64,000 nt of DNA from Phyllostachys edulis (lineage: Eukaryota; Streptophyta; Magnoliopsida; Poales; Poaceae), in NCBI GenBank assembly GCA_036346405.1, contig CM070557.1:59092016-59156015 (forward strand). Direction: 5' to 3'. The notes beneath the pieces are model-generated. The model saw nothing but the letters and a program-made list of their open reading frames with translations. It ran no database searches and was not told where the DNA came from. The position numbers and the translations under genes were made by a program. Positions 34,326-45,420 of the stretch are shown here, one piece after another (the first letter of the stretch is position 1; each line of letters starts with the position of its first letter).

Positions 34326-34640
34326 CTTTTTGGGTTCAAAAATGCATCTGTTCAGAGATTGCTTCGTGAGCTTGTAATAGATTCGAGTGGAGCGGTTGAA
34401 CTAAACTTGCATTGTCCAGCCACTTATGGTGCTGGTTCTCCATTAACTCATAAGGTCGAAGCTGATGTTTCTCATGCTCATGAGGATCTTTCTGATTGCT
34501 TGGGCAAGACTGGTGGAACTGCTAAAAGAAGTATGAACCTAAGCCACGAGGAAGGGACAGCTAAGAGGGTCCACTACCAGGATATTTTGACTTCAGTTGA
34601 TGATGAGTTGGATAAATCTGCCCATCAAAGTTCAAATGAA

Positions 34641-35233
34641 GTACGTGAGCTTTTTTTTTCCTTTTAAAAAATTTCTATGCAGTATACTGTATACGTAGTG
34701 TTTGATTACTTTTGTGTTGGGCTCAAACACTGCGTTGGTTGTTTTTATACTAAACTCTACCTTATGAATATACTAACCTTTTTAACAAAGTATTCATCAA
34801 AGCAGATGTCATATAATTTGCTTGAATCTTCTGTACTCTGAGACAAACTTCTTCTGTACTCTCACATTTGGATGGCAGATCCTTGTTTTGACGTAGTCTA
34901 ATCCAGAAAAGAAAGGTTCATGTGGTTGTTAGCATAGTAATGTGTTGCTTTCATCTGGTCGTCAAAGGGATTCATGTACAAAGAATATGCAGTTTCAAAG
35001 TGAGCTTGTTAGCATGGCAACTTGGTCATTTGCTATTCCATTCAATGAAATAAATCCTCTTCATTTTTATTAAAAAAGTAACACAGTTGCACTAAGTTCT
35101 GTCCATGTGAATACATCAATGTCGATCTGATATATCAGATATATTCAGTTGTGCACCTGAAAGACAACATTTTGTGTTTGTGCTCTTGATATGCAGTATT
35201 TTCACTATTGATATGATTTTTGGTGCTTGTATA
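34641..35233 (+). other. Intron or downstream sequence after FYR exon 4
   Basis: It follows donor GTACGT. One possible acceptor (GATGGCAG, ending 34878) would lead to only six codons before a TAG; this is weak. No conserved exon was recognised. Confidence 0.3.
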
Positions 35234-35238
35234 CTATT

Positions 35239-35670
35239 TGTTGTAGGTGTAAAAACCAAACACAAGTGAGGGGGTGGACGTCGGCCGTCTGACGGGCCAT
35301 CGTCCACGAGAGTAAAAAATGACATGAGGGTTTATACAAGTTCAGAGGTCCGAGAGGACCACCCTACTCCTGTCGGCGAGCCAACGGGGGTTACCTCCGG
35401 AGAGGGAGCCCCCGAGGGCTCACCAGTTTAACATGCTTCTTTATTGCTCAAGAGAGCTCCCCTCTTGAAAGGAGGGATACATGGGGTATTTATAGGCTCC
35501 CAAGCCTGTGCAAATGATGAAAATACCCTTCAACGAGATTGCTAGCCTAGGGGTACAATCAAGGGGTATTACAGTCTTTCACGAGTATAACAAAGATTTC
35601 TTAGGTGCATCAGACGTGTCTTCTGAAAGGCGGGCCCCATTAGTGTGATGGATGAATTATTCTTACAACA
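35239..35670 (-). repeat. 3' LTR of the minus-strand non-autonomous element
   Basis: On the plus strand it runs from TGTTGTAGG to CTTACAACA. About 10 bp near its outer edge are altered or deleted relative to the other LTR (TGTACCACGGGGG there). Confidence 0.85.
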
Positions 35671-35690
35671 CTAGCCCCCCTGCCCCTTGG
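35671..35690 (-). promoter_or_regulatory. Polypurine tract of the non-autonomous element
   Basis: On the minus strand AAGGGGCAGGGGGGCTAG directly precedes the LTR end TGTTG. The GGGGGCTAG core is shared with the Tat element at 20951-20965. Confidence 0.75.
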
Positions 35691-36589
35691 CGTTTTAGGG
35701 GAAACGTCGAAAGGGGCAGTCTTGAATTGTGCCTTTTATGCAGAGGTTGATATTCCAAAAAAGTCCCGTGGTTCTCAACAGAGTTGCATTCCGACGGCGA
35801 GGCCCCTCCGGTCTTGTGGGCGTCGCAGGGCGCGTGGTGTCGCCGGGCGCTTGGGAGCAGGGTGCCGCAGGGCGCACGGTGGATGCTTCGGAGGCACAGG
35901 GATCTCCGGAGGCCGGCGAGGGACCGCACGAAGCGGTGGAGACGCCAAGGGGTGCCGCGCGAGGCGGCGGATGCTCTGGAGGTGCGAGGGCGCACATGCT
36001 ACAAGGGTGCGCTGCTGCGAGGCCGCGATGGCGTGGGAGCACGATGCCGCGATAGCGCAAGGCCACGGCGAGACCACGAGGGCGCGACGCCACGATAGCA
36101 CGAGGCTGTAAGACCGCAATGCCGTGCATGGCGTCGAGGCCGCGATGCCCTGCGAGGCTGTAAGGTGCGGGGCCGTCTGCAGGGTGCTCCAGGGCAGGGT
36201 CTTCGGGCGCGCGCGTGCAAGACGGTGGCCGGACGAATGCGAACTGGAAGCTCCTTTGTGGGTCCCGCCACCTTGCTCGATGCCTCTGCCCTGCCATTTG
36301 CTTTTTTGCGTGATGGCCAACACAAGTACGCAACCGAATGAACCGATCCTTATCTCTTGCGCCATGGGCTTAGACCACCAAGGACAAAGGTGTGGTGCGA
36401 GTTTACGAAATCCAGATTCCTGTGCAAGTGGTTGGCTTTCTCCTCTACAGCCTTTCTTCATTTTTATATTGCGTGTCTTTGTTGTTTTCGGCAGAGGCTC
36501 CCTGCCAAGGCATGGTTCAAGCCCCCATGCGAAGCCTGAGCTGGTCAGGCTGTGGTGCCAGCCGTGGGAATCCAAGACAAGGATATTTC

Positions 36590-37600
36590 CTTTACTCCTC
36601 TATTTGGTTCATCCGAATGAAAAAAAGCTCCCGGCGCCTTTCGCCTCCTTCAAAGCTTAGGCAAAGTTCCCCATAGCAGCCCCTCTTTTTCTTCTCTCCA
36701 ACCGAGTCTCCTCTCTCCCTCTGCTTCTTCTCCACCGGAGCTTCCCCCTCCACCTTCTCCTTGCTCCGGCCGAGCGTCTGAGCCAGCGCCTCCGTCAAGC
36801 CACAGACCGCTCGGTTGCTTGATCATCTCCAGCGCCACAGAGGCTGGTCGCCTCACCTCCACAAGCGCTCAGCCTCGTTGTCGGCCGAGCAAGACGCCTC
36901 ACCGCGCCGCTTGGCCGTTGCTTCGCCTCGGTCGCCAAGCCTTTGCGCCCTCGGCTACCGTCACGCCATGCCGCCTTGCGCCATCCGCATCTTCTCCAAG
37001 CGTCGCTCGGGTCCAGCCGCTACATCACCTCGGCCAGCTGCGACCTGCAAGCACCGCCAGCCACTCCGTCGCCGCCGCTTTGCGCTGGCGTCGCCAAGCC
37101 GCATTGCCGCCTTGCCGCCTCGGGGCCATCGCTAGGCTCCGGCTCGGCCACGCCGCTCGGGTTGCCACTCCTCGGCGCCGCTGTCCTCGCTTCGGCTCTC
37201 GGCCACCTTGGCGCGTTGCGTCCATCGTCGCGGTAGCGCCACCACCTCGGCCGAGCCGTGTGCCTAACAAACCTCATCAGTGTTCCTCAAGACCCTTGCC
37301 CCCACCTCCGCGGTGGGACTTGGGCGCTTCGGCGCGCGACCTTGGCGCAAGGACAAGCTCGACGTCATGGAGGCATCAAGCGTGAAGCTACAACAGCACG
37401 TGTTCAAGGAATTTTTTTTTAAAATGTTTGCCAAGTCGTTGTCGGTTGTGTTGAACGGATGTTGTTCTTCACGCTCTCTCTATTTGTTCATTGAGATCTG
37501 GCGTTTGCTTGCGGTATACCGAGGATTTTCGGTAGCCCGTGTCGCATCCGCCGCCAGTATGCGTTCTGAATACTTTGTTTGGATGCTGTAAAAACTGATG
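36590..37600 (+). other. GC-rich stretch with long plus-strand ORF, antisense to its element
   Basis: A pyrimidine-rich leader-like region (36670-36760) is followed by open frames of up to 188 codons (36819-37385) without recognisable domains. Placement near the 3' LTR and opposite to the element recalls the antisense gene position of Tat elements, but high GC alone can keep frames open. Confidence 0.25.
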
Positions 37601-37903
37601 TGAGTAAATTTGGATGTCGTGCCGTGCCATGATCGCAGTGCCGCCAGCCGGTTATCACGAACTATCAGGAATCGGCGAGGTGCTAGCGTCTGGGCGCAAT
37701 CGGTCGAGACCCCAAGGTGCGAGGGCACCGTAAGGGCGCGTGAGGGTGCGAGGGTTTTGAAGGCTTGGTATGAGGGCGCCGCGAGGTTTCAGCGCGAGGG
37801 TATGTCTTGGGGCGCGCGAGGGTTTCTGGCGGGCCTCGGTAGAGGGGTTTTTGAAGTCCTCGGTAGAGGGTTTTGGCGGCTTCGGCTTGGTAGCGAGGGT
37901 TTG

Positions 37904-38135
37904 GCGAAGGCCTCGATCGCGAGGGTTTTGCGAAGGCCTCGATCGCGAGGATTTGGCGAAGGCCTCGATCGCGAGGGTTTTGCGAAGGCCTCGATCGCGA
38001 GGGTTTTGCGAAGGCCTCGGGCGCGAGGGTTTTGCGAAGGCCTCGGGCGCGAGGGTTTTGCGAAGGCCTCGATCGCGAGGGTTTTGCAAAGGCCTCGATC
38101 GCGAGAGTTTTGCAAAGGCCTCGGGTGTGAGGGCA
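37904..38135 (+). repeat. 26-bp minisatellite, about 9 units
   Basis: Unit GCGAAGGCCTCGATCGCGAG followed by GGTTTT, repeated at 37904, 37930, 37956 and onward with few changes (ATC to GGC variants). Weaker units continue on both sides. Confidence 0.9.
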
Positions 38136-38322
38136 AGCGCGAAGGCACGTAAGGGCACGCGAGGGTGCGTGAGGGCTTCGAGCATGAGGGCATGCGCGAT
38201 GGCCCGATGTCGACGAAGGCGCGGCGATGGCCCTCGGTGGTTACACAAAGTCATCGCGTAGGTGCCCCGAGGCCGGGGCTCGTGCGGAGACGAGGTGGTA
38301 GGATTACTCAAAGGCGGGCAGT

Positions 38323-39378
38323 GCGCCAAAGTGAAGCCTAAGTAGGTGAAGTCTTGGACACGAGGCCACCGAGCCGAGGCATAGCCTACGAGGCCGGCGG
38401 TGCGTCAAAATGAAGCCTATGGAGGCGAAGTCTTAGGCGCGAGGCCGCCGAGCCGAGGCATAGCCTTCGAGGCGGACGGCGCGTTGGAGAGAAGCCTATG
38501 TAGGTGAAGTCTTGGACGCGAGGCCGCCGAGCCGAGGCATAGCCTTCGAGGCTGACGGTGCGTCGAAGCGAAGCCTATGTAGGCGAAGTCTTGGACGCGA
38601 GGCCGTCGAGCCGAGGCATAGCCTACGAGGCCGGCGGTGCGTCGAAGTGAAGCCTATGTAGGCGAAGTCTTGGACGTGAGGCCGCCGAGCCGAGGCATAG
38701 CCTACGAGGCCGGCGGTGCGTCGAAATGAAGCCTATGGAGGCGAAGTCTTAGACGCGAGGCCGCCGAGCCGAGGCATAGCCTTCGAGGCGGACGGCGCGT
38801 TGGAGAGAAGCCTATGTAGGTGAAGTCTTGGACACGAGGCCGCCGAGCCGAGGCATAGCCTTCGAGGCCGACGGTGCGTCGAAGCGAAGCCTATGTAGGC
38901 GAAGTCTTGGACGCGAGGCCGCCGAGCCAAGGCATAGCCTACGAGGCCGGCGGTGCGTCGAAATGAAGCCTATGGAGGCGAAGTCTTAGACGCGAGGCCG
39001 CCGAGCCGAGGCATAGCCTTCGAGGCGGACGGCGCGTTGGAGAGAAGCCTATGTAGGTGAAGTCTTGGGCGCGAGGTCAGCGAGCCGAGGCATAGCCTCG
39101 AGGCCGGCCGTCGTCAAACGAACCCTAAGTAGGCGAAGTCTTGGACGCGAGGCCGCCGAGCCGAGGCATAGCCTTCGAGGCCGGCGGTGCGTCGAAGTGA
39201 AGCCTAAGTAGGTGAAGTTGTGGACGCGAGGCCGCCGAGCCGAGGCATAGCCTTCGAGGCCGGCGATGCGTCGAAGCGAAGCCTATGTAGGCGAAGTTGT
39301 GGATGCGAGGCCGCCGAGCCGAGGCATAGCCTTCGAGGCCAGTGGTGCGTCGAAGCGAAGCCTAAGTAGGCGAAGTCG
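38323..39378 (+). repeat. 79-bp tandem array, about 13 units
   Basis: The word GAGCCGAGGCATAGCC recurs every 79 bp (for example 38371, 38450, 38529). Each unit also has GAAGCCTATGTAGGCGAAGT and GTCTTGGACGCGAGGCCGCC. Two unit types (GGCGTGCGTCGAA and GGCGCGTTGGAGA variants) are interspersed. Confidence 0.9.
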
Positions 39379-39689
39379 CCCTCCTCTTGCTCCGTGGCTT
39401 GATGGGAGTTGTCAAAGTAGAACTCCTTAGAATGGTCGCGGTTCGAGCTAGAAACGTTGCAGTGACAGGTAGATAACACGAGCGTCCCTCCGGAGAGAGA
39501 GAATGATCAACACTTATTTCTTGTAGCAAGATAACATTCGTTTGACATGAGCATTGATCGAAGTCGTTGCCGTGGGACAAGTAGAGTCCCATCACTTTAG
39601 ATATTAAGCTCTTCGAGGTGATAGCCTTATGCGAGCATGATAGTCCTTGATCAATATTCGAGCCAGTCGACGGTAGATGATTCGAGCTA

Positions 39690-40300
39690 TGAGGTCAGGT
39701 CATGGACATATCGGAGGGTGGTCACAAAGCTAAGTCATGGGCATCAATGACCCACAGGGTGGTAGCTCCCCAGTGGACTTGGAGGCACCCATGAGGCTAA
39801 ATCATGTGTATCTTGAAGGTGTGCCCACAACACTAAGTCACAGACACACCAGAGGGGCGCCCACGAGGCTAAGTCGTGGGGTACCAAATGGCCACTAGGG
39901 GTTGTAGCCTCTAGTGGACTCGGAGGTGCCCATGAGGCTAACTCATGAGCACATTTGACGTGTGCCCTCGACAGTAAGTCACGTGCACATCGGTGGCGCC
40001 ACGAGGCTAAGCCGTGAGTGCAGTATGGCCACTAGGGATGGTAGCCCCAGGTGGACTTGGAGGTGCCCATGAGGCTAACTCATGGGCACCTTGGGCGTGT
40101 GCCCCGACAAAGAAGTCACGGGCATATCTGTCGCCCACGAGGTTAAGTCGTGGGGGCGAATAATGCCACCGGTGGTAGCCCCGATGGACTTGGAGGTTCC
40201 CATGAGGCTAACTCATGGGCACCTTGGACGTGTGCCCTTGACAAGAAGTCATGGGCACCGTGCCCCACGAGGCTAAGTCGTGGGGCACTTAGAACTATGA
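39690..40300 (+). repeat. About 135-bp degenerate tandem array, 4-5 units
   Basis: CCCATGAGGCTAA recurs near 39788, 39929, 40067 and 40199. Each unit contains CTCATGGGCACCTTG-like and GAGGCTAAGTCGTGGG-like segments. Confidence 0.8.
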
Positions 40301-40519
40301 GGGCAATGAAGCCCTTGTACCCGATATGTGGGTTTTTTTGTTATGATCGGGAATGCATGAGAGTGGTTAACCCTTGCGAAGCAATGAAGCTAGGTGTCGG
40401 GGACCCAGAGGTCGTTCTAAGCGTGGCACAGAGTTTAAGGGGGACGAGTCCTCGGCACATCCATCAACTTGGTACTGGACCAAATTTGTCGCTCATGCCC
40501 TAAGTCTAGTAGGACACGA

Positions 40520-41020
40520 GCCGTCATGGTGGAGGCGACGGACGCCCAAGCCACCATAGACTTTTGTTAGGGGAGATCGCGGAGGTCGTACGCCCTACGC
40601 ACCACGAGGGTGGTCGCTCATGCCCTAGGGCGATGGGACCTGAACCGCCATGGTGGAGGCGACGGACGCCCAAGCCACCATGGACTTTTGTTAGGGAGAC
40701 CATGGAGGTCGTGACACCCCACGCACCACGAGGGTGGTCGCTCATGCCCTAGGGCGATGGGACCTGTTGCCATGGTGGAGGCGATGGGCGCCTGTGCCAC
40801 CATGGACTTTGCTAGGGAGACCGCGAGGTCGTGACGCCAGTATGCACCACGGGGGTGGTCGCTCATGCCCTAGGTCCAGTAGGACATGAGCCGCCATAGT
40901 GGAGGCGATGGACGCCCAGGCCACCATGGACTTTTGCAAGGAGAGACCGCAGAGGTCGTACACCCTATGTACCACGGGGGTGAAATCCCTTGGAGGGAAA
41001 GTGTCTTGAGAGCCCATACA
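40520..41020 (+). repeat. About 123-bp tandem array, 4 units
   Basis: CATGGTGGAGGCGACGGACG or close variants at about 40525, 40649, 40771 and 40894. Each unit includes ACCACGAGGGTGGTCGCTCA and GACTTTTG-TAGGGAGACC. Confidence 0.85.
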
Positions 41021-41424
41021 AGATTTATATGTTGGGATTGTCCCCTAACAGTAGCACGTTAGGGTGTAGCCCTTGTAGCGAGCCTTCATCGCTCGCGCCG
41101 CATGGACGTCATGCGTCCCGGGGGTGATGGTTGGCCTCAGAATCGTTAGCCTTCTGGCTGCGGGGGTGTCTTGAACTGCTTGCCCTTGGCTGGTCCTCGC
41201 ATCGACCCGCACAAGGGAGGAGGACGCACATGGGAGCCCCAAGGCATGTAGGACGTTGCCATCTCGAGGTGGATGACCCTGATCTCCGACGAGGGTGCTC
41301 GGCTAGGGCTCCTTCAAAGAGCGGATGGGTCATCCACGAGATCATTGCCCTCCGGAGCCGAAGGAGGTTTCGTGGACTTAGAGTATTTTTTGGTAGGAAA
41401 CATAGCCTTTCATCGGTTAGCTAC

Positions 41425-41443
41425 GTCCCCACGGTCGGCGCCA
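41425..41443 (-). promoter_or_regulatory. Primer-binding site of the non-autonomous element
   Basis: On the minus strand TGGCGCCGACCGTGGGGAC lies one base inside the LTR. It differs at one position from the Tat element site at 10270-10287. Confidence 0.85.
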
Positions 41444-41444
41444 A

Positions 41445-41878
41445 TGTACCACGGGGGTGTAAAAACCAAACACAAGTGAGGGGGTGGACGTCGGCCGTCT
41501 GACGGGCCATCGTCCACGAGAGTAAAAAATGACATGAGGGTTTATACAGGTTCAGAGGTCCGAGAGGACCACCCTACTCCTGTCGGCGAGCCAACGGGGG
41601 TTACCTCCGGAGAGGGAGCCCTCGAGGGCTCACCAGTTTAACATGCTTCTTTATTGCTCAAGAGAGCTCCCCTCTTGAAAGGAGGGATACATGGGGTATT
41701 TATAGGCTCCCAAGCCTGTGCAAATGATGAAAATACCCTTCAACGAGATTGCTAGCCTAGGGGTACAATCAAGGGGTATTACAGTCTTTCACGAGTATAA
41801 CAGCATTTCTTAGGTCTGTACGCGTGTCTTCTGAAAGGCGGGCCCCATTAGTGTGATGGATGAATTATTCTTACAACA
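41445..41878 (-). repeat. 5' LTR of the minus-strand non-autonomous element
   Basis: On the plus strand it runs from TGTACCACGG to CTTACAACA and matches 35239-35670 over almost its whole length. Confidence 0.85.
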
Positions 41879-42062
41879 CTATTCTTACCTACATATCAAG
41901 AATAAATGACAGATGTTTACAGTTTTATTCGTTTTTAGTTGCATAACTAATTACCTATATTAAAACTTTGAAATGCACACATTGTCATAATCTAGTCTTG
42001 CTCTTTTGATTTAATGATTTTATGCACTACGACTTGACTTTCTTTTCTATGCTAATTTTCTT

Positions 42063-42865
42063 CAATCGATCCTTGATAATGGTTGCGCATATGTAGTTGG
42101 TGGAGATGTCTATTTCTCTGTTGACAATTTTCATGAATATGGGGAGTTATATGGTCGAAAGCTAGATGACAATAGAAATTTGGTGAAAGGGTCGCAGATT
42201 GATGTGAGGAATAAAACCCAAATGATTTTGCTCTATGGAAGGTAATTGATGTCCCAATTCCCAATATGTAGATTTTTTTTCTTTGTGTTACTCTCTCTCA
42301 AGAGATGATTTCGACATGCGATTAGTTCAAAGATCAAGTTAGTTGATTCTATGTTAACTGTGAGGTCGCAAAAGATGGGGAGCCATGGTGGGATAGCCCT
42401 TGGGGCCTGGAAGGCGAGGATGGCACATAGAATCTGATGCCATGAGTGCACATTACTTGGGCCATTCTTTTGACATACATGGTGATGGAGAGGACCTGAT
42501 CTTTCCACACCAAGAGAATGAAATCGCTCAGAGTCAGTCAAAGATGTTGTGACAAAGAATAAATTATCGGATACACAATGGTTTTGTCAATGTAAATAGC
42601 CGTAAAATGTCTAAATCGCTCATAACTTTGTCACTATATGCAAGGTAAAGACATGATTAGTTGATTACTTTCTTTTTCTAATAAATGTACTTCTACTTTC
42701 TCAAAGATTGCCAACTTTCTCGGGTTATAGAGTCTGTACCACCCGCTTGCTTTGAGGATGTTCTTACTTGGTACACACTACGTGTCCCGATCAACTACAC
42801 AATAGACCAAATTTACAATGTTGCATCGGATAGATTATACTACACTTATCGGTATATTCTATCCT
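42063..42865 (+). pseudogene. Cysteinyl-tRNA synthetase gene fragment with introns
   Basis: Three blocks match the class I cysteine-tRNA ligase in order. Block 1 (about 42063-42241) reads YVVGGDVYFSVDNFHEYGEL, then GRKLDDN, ending at a GTAATT donor. Block 2 (about 42361-42655) has GEPWWDSPWG, MSAHYLGHSFDIHG, GEDLIFPHQENEIAQSQ, INYRIHNGFVNVNSRKMSKS and a GTAAAG donor; KMSKS is the catalytic signature loop. Block 3 (about 42760-42863) has PINYTIDQIYNVASDRLYYT. The enzyme charges tRNA-Cys in organelles or cytosol. Frameshifts and stops in block 2 and missing N- and C-terminal parts make it a pseudogene. Retained introns mean a DNA-level copy, not a retrocopy. Its carrier is not clear. Confidence 0.75.
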
Positions 42866-43966
42866 TATATGTTCATTCTCGGTGCTATATTCTGCTACAA
42901 CTTGTTTGCATGAACTTCTTATTTGCTTGGTATCGATTGTTTACATATGCTAAATTTTTCGAAAGCTAAGGGGTGGGTCATTTGGGTTGAGGTTTTGGGT
43001 AGTGCAAAGAATAGTGTTGGAACTTGGAACAACATCGAGCGAGTTTGGAGCAATGCTTTTCTTAATCATATGGTGGCATTTGGGCGGTCTGCGATATCGG
43101 GAGGAAATGCAGATGAACATGTTTGTTGAAGGTTATCCAACTATTTATTGCTTTCTTGGCTGCGGGGACTCTTTTCAGCCTTCATATTTTGGCTTGTATT
43201 ATTACAAGCATGTGTGAATACATATTCAAAGTGACCATGCGATGAAAAAAGTAATGCCAGAGAACCTTGAATTGTCATGCATGAACAATGATAACATTGC
43301 TCGAGTTGTTTGTTGACAAAAAAACGACCATTGTTCTTAAGCCAAGGTATTTACAGCAAATTAACTGATTCCCAAATTAATTAGATGCACTATGTTTATG
43401 TCTTTTTGAAAATAAACATTGCATTCTTCAAAATGGACCGGTAGCACGATTCCTTTGCTAGGCCTAAGTCGCTTGATCATAAGAACCATTGGTTTGCTCG
43501 ACCGAATGTCTCCTTTATATCGAACTACTTGTTTTATCCAAGCTTATTTAAAAGTGTCCACATATTATCCCAAAATCTGGAATCTTTTTGTCAGGGATGG
43601 TCTTGTTCCTCCCACACGGCTTCACTTGATACTGATAGTGTAGGTTTAGAATCTATGGGGCTACAGCAGTTGCTGCATACTTTGTCTGACAAGGCCAGAT
43701 TGCTCCCCACCAGTCTCTGGCAGAAGTTAGTGTTGTGTACTTGAGATAAGTATGTAGACTTGGTTCGGGAAGAAGAACAGAGGGCAGGGAGGAGACGAAC
43801 ATCAAAGGGAGAGGGAACAGATAGGAAGGGGGATTGATAGGTTGGGTTGGAACAGACAAACAAGGAGAAGTAAAGATGGGGATATAATATTAGATTATTT
43901 CTTGCTTGCTTTTGAAAGAGATTGACTTTACATATTAACTTTCCTCGTCCTTCCTGGATGCTGCTA
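42866..43966. other. Unassigned sequence after the CysRS fragment
   Basis: Short open stretches (for example SVGTWNNIERVWSNAFLNHM near 43010-43070, and NHWFARPNVSFISNYLF near 43480-43540) look like decayed exons but match nothing I recognise. They could be further captured exons. Confidence 0.3.
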
Positions 43967-44286
43967 CGTGCTGCTGCTGCTATGCCACAACAGTTAGTTT
44001 ACAAAAGCCAGCAACAGATAGCTTCTAATTCATGCCTTGAGACTGGGAAGTTGCTTTGTCTACCTAACCAAGCATAACTTTTGACTTGTGTTAGTACCTT
44101 GTGACATTTTGCTGTTCTTGTTGTTCCATTAGCGGAGATTTCAGTGCCGTCACCTGTCGTTATTAACGTCACGGCTTTTGAGCATGTTTGCAAGTGGCCC
44201 TCGATCAGCGGTTGAAGTGCAGCGAGGAAAATGGAGGTTAATTGGAGCAAGTTGAGCCACTTGCAAACATGCTCAAAAGCCGCCAC
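43967..44286 (-). repeat. Copy C, segment 1 (reverse)
   Basis: Read on the minus strand, it matches copy A from about 5130-5210 and 5540-6075 without the Tourist MITE. It diverges exactly where the CACTA end begins in copies A and B. Confidence 0.8.
44172..44282. mobile_element. Foldback MITE with perfect 27-bp arms
   Basis: CGGCTTTTGAGCATGTTTGC (continuing AAGTGGC) at 44172-44198 is exactly inverted at 44256-44282. Only a remnant of one arm is visible in copies A and B (near 5140). Confidence 0.65.
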
Positions 44287-44291
44287 TATTT

Positions 44292-45420
44292 TGTTGGAAT
44301 TAAATATGGGCTAGGCCCAAATATTATATTCTAATTAATTCCTAATGAATCTCAAAGGCCCATGTACAAGTGCTAAAACTGTTTAGTCCCACATTGGGAA
44401 ACAGAGGAGAGCTACACCACTTTATAAGGTGGAGCGTGGTAGCCCTCTTGTGGAACTGGAGAGAGCCAACACACGCTGCCTCGCCGCTCGCTTTCGAAAG
44501 CCGTGCCGCGTCTTGCAGTCTTGTCTTGCGCTCTTGCGACACAAAGCGTGTCGGGCGTCTTGGTAGCGATTTTCTTTATCTATTCGAAAATCGAAACGCA
44601 CTGACATTGAGGGTGACTGTTGGTCAAAACAGAGTGAGTGCTGGTTGATTGTGACCTTTGGCCTTTGGTCTTCTGACCTTTGGGCTCTCTGTTTTTGGCT
44701 ATAAAAGGAGACCGAGACCAGAGTCTGAGAATACACACAAGAGTTCTCTCCACTTCCTCAATTCTCAACTCCACGCCTCTTTGTTCTTTGTCGCTTTGCG
44801 ATCTCCATCCCAATGAGGCGCTGTCTTGCCACACCGGAGAGCGAGCCTCCTAACCTCGTCTTTGAAGGCTTGCACGAGCGAAGCGAATAAGGTTTTGGGG
44901 AGCGTTATACGATCGTCATTGCTCGACTCGACTCTTTGCTACGTCTACAACTCTTCTACATCAACTACGCGACTTGCATTCGCTCGCCATTTCTGACTCG
45001 ACTCTGCTACGTCTACAACTCTTCTACATCAACTACGCGACTTGCTGCTACATTCTACACCAACTGCACGACTACTTCCACTACGTCATGACGGACGACG
45101 TCCTAGTCAAGAACACTACTGCTGCATCTTCTTCTTCCACTGAATCTAGGTATGCCTATATCTCTCTTGTTAATTGTTTTGCTTTACTATCTATTATTGT
45201 CTTGAACACTGAGATAGGAATGCTAGTTTCTGTTCTTCTAGAATCTGGTATTGCTATAGTGTTCTTTGTGATATGCCTTGTTAAAATAGCTAGAGACTTT
45301 TTCATGTCTCATCTAGTATATTTCTGGATTAAAGTAATTCGAAAAATGCTTAAATACTCAACATATTTCGCTTTGATTGAAGAGATAGGATAGAGCTCGA
45401 TCGGTATGTTGTTAATAACA
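44292..45420 (+). mobile_element. Probable solo LTR in copy C, 1.13 kb
   Basis: It starts TGTTGGAATTAAATATGGGC and ends GTTAATAACA, interrupting copy C. A TATAAAAG box at 44699-44706 fits an LTR promoter. Internally, CTACGTCTACAACTCTTCTA occurs twice (about 44940 and 45008). A target duplication is not visible and no primer site follows, so the limits are less certain. It is probably a Copia-type LTR by its TGTTGG start. Confidence 0.5.

Larger units (their letters stand above)
27112..34640 (+). pseudogene. FYRN/FYRC-domain protein gene, copy A, frameshifted exon 1, TE-filled introns
   Basis: Exons are 27112-27211, 27958-28065, 28170-28304 and 34326-34640. Exon 2 encodes GKDRYPYPVGYHAVRHFSGI and TMQIQQGPRGPIFQ, the FYRN (F/Y-rich N-terminal) pattern. 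Exon 3 encodes SAGQTPDIAWKNFQKKSG, and exon 4 opens LFGFKNASVQRLLRELV, together the FYRC pattern. Exon 4 ends before donor GTACGT at 34641. FYR domains occur in chromatin proteins such as TBRG1-like and JmjC/trithorax-type proteins; a nuclear chromatin role is inferred. Exon 1 is 100 nt against 102 nt in copy B, with indels that move it out of phase. Exon 3 has lost one codon relative to copy B and uses a GC donor. Intron 3 is 6 kb, filled by CACTA DNA. The end of the gene was not located. Confidence 0.7.
35239..41878 (-). mobile_element. Non-autonomous LTR retrotransposon, 6.6 kb, minus strand
   Basis: Two LTRs (35239-35670 and 41445-41878) are nearly identical and flanked by target duplication CTATT (35234-35238 and 41879-41883). 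Orientation is given by the primer-binding site beside the right LTR and the purine tract beside the left one. The interior has no pol. What remains of gag is a 29-codon ORF on the minus strand at 41314-41403 starting MFPTKKYSKS. The rest is four minisatellite arrays plus a GC-rich stretch near 36,600-37,400. It probably relies on a Tat-lineage partner, since both priming sites resemble those of the Tat element here. Very similar LTRs suggest a fairly recent insertion. Confidence 0.88.

Noticed and set aside
36819..37385. 188-codon plus-strand gene
   Set aside because: No domain; inside the non-autonomous element in a GC-rich region. Kept only as an uncertain antisense region.
37610..38329. 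ORFs with repeated Ala-Lys-Ala-Ser-Ile-like units
   Set aside because: Products of the 26-bp minisatellite read through in several frames on both strands.
38733..39479. Minus-strand repeat proteins
   Set aside because: Translation of the 79-bp array; no start context or domain.
37904..41020. CRISPR-like arrays
   Set aside because: Direct tandem repeats without unique spacers, in a plant retroelement.
44974..45393. 139-codon ORF with hydrophobic stretch
   Set aside because: It lies in the U5-like part of a probable solo LTR; the hydrophobic segment follows from T-rich sequence.
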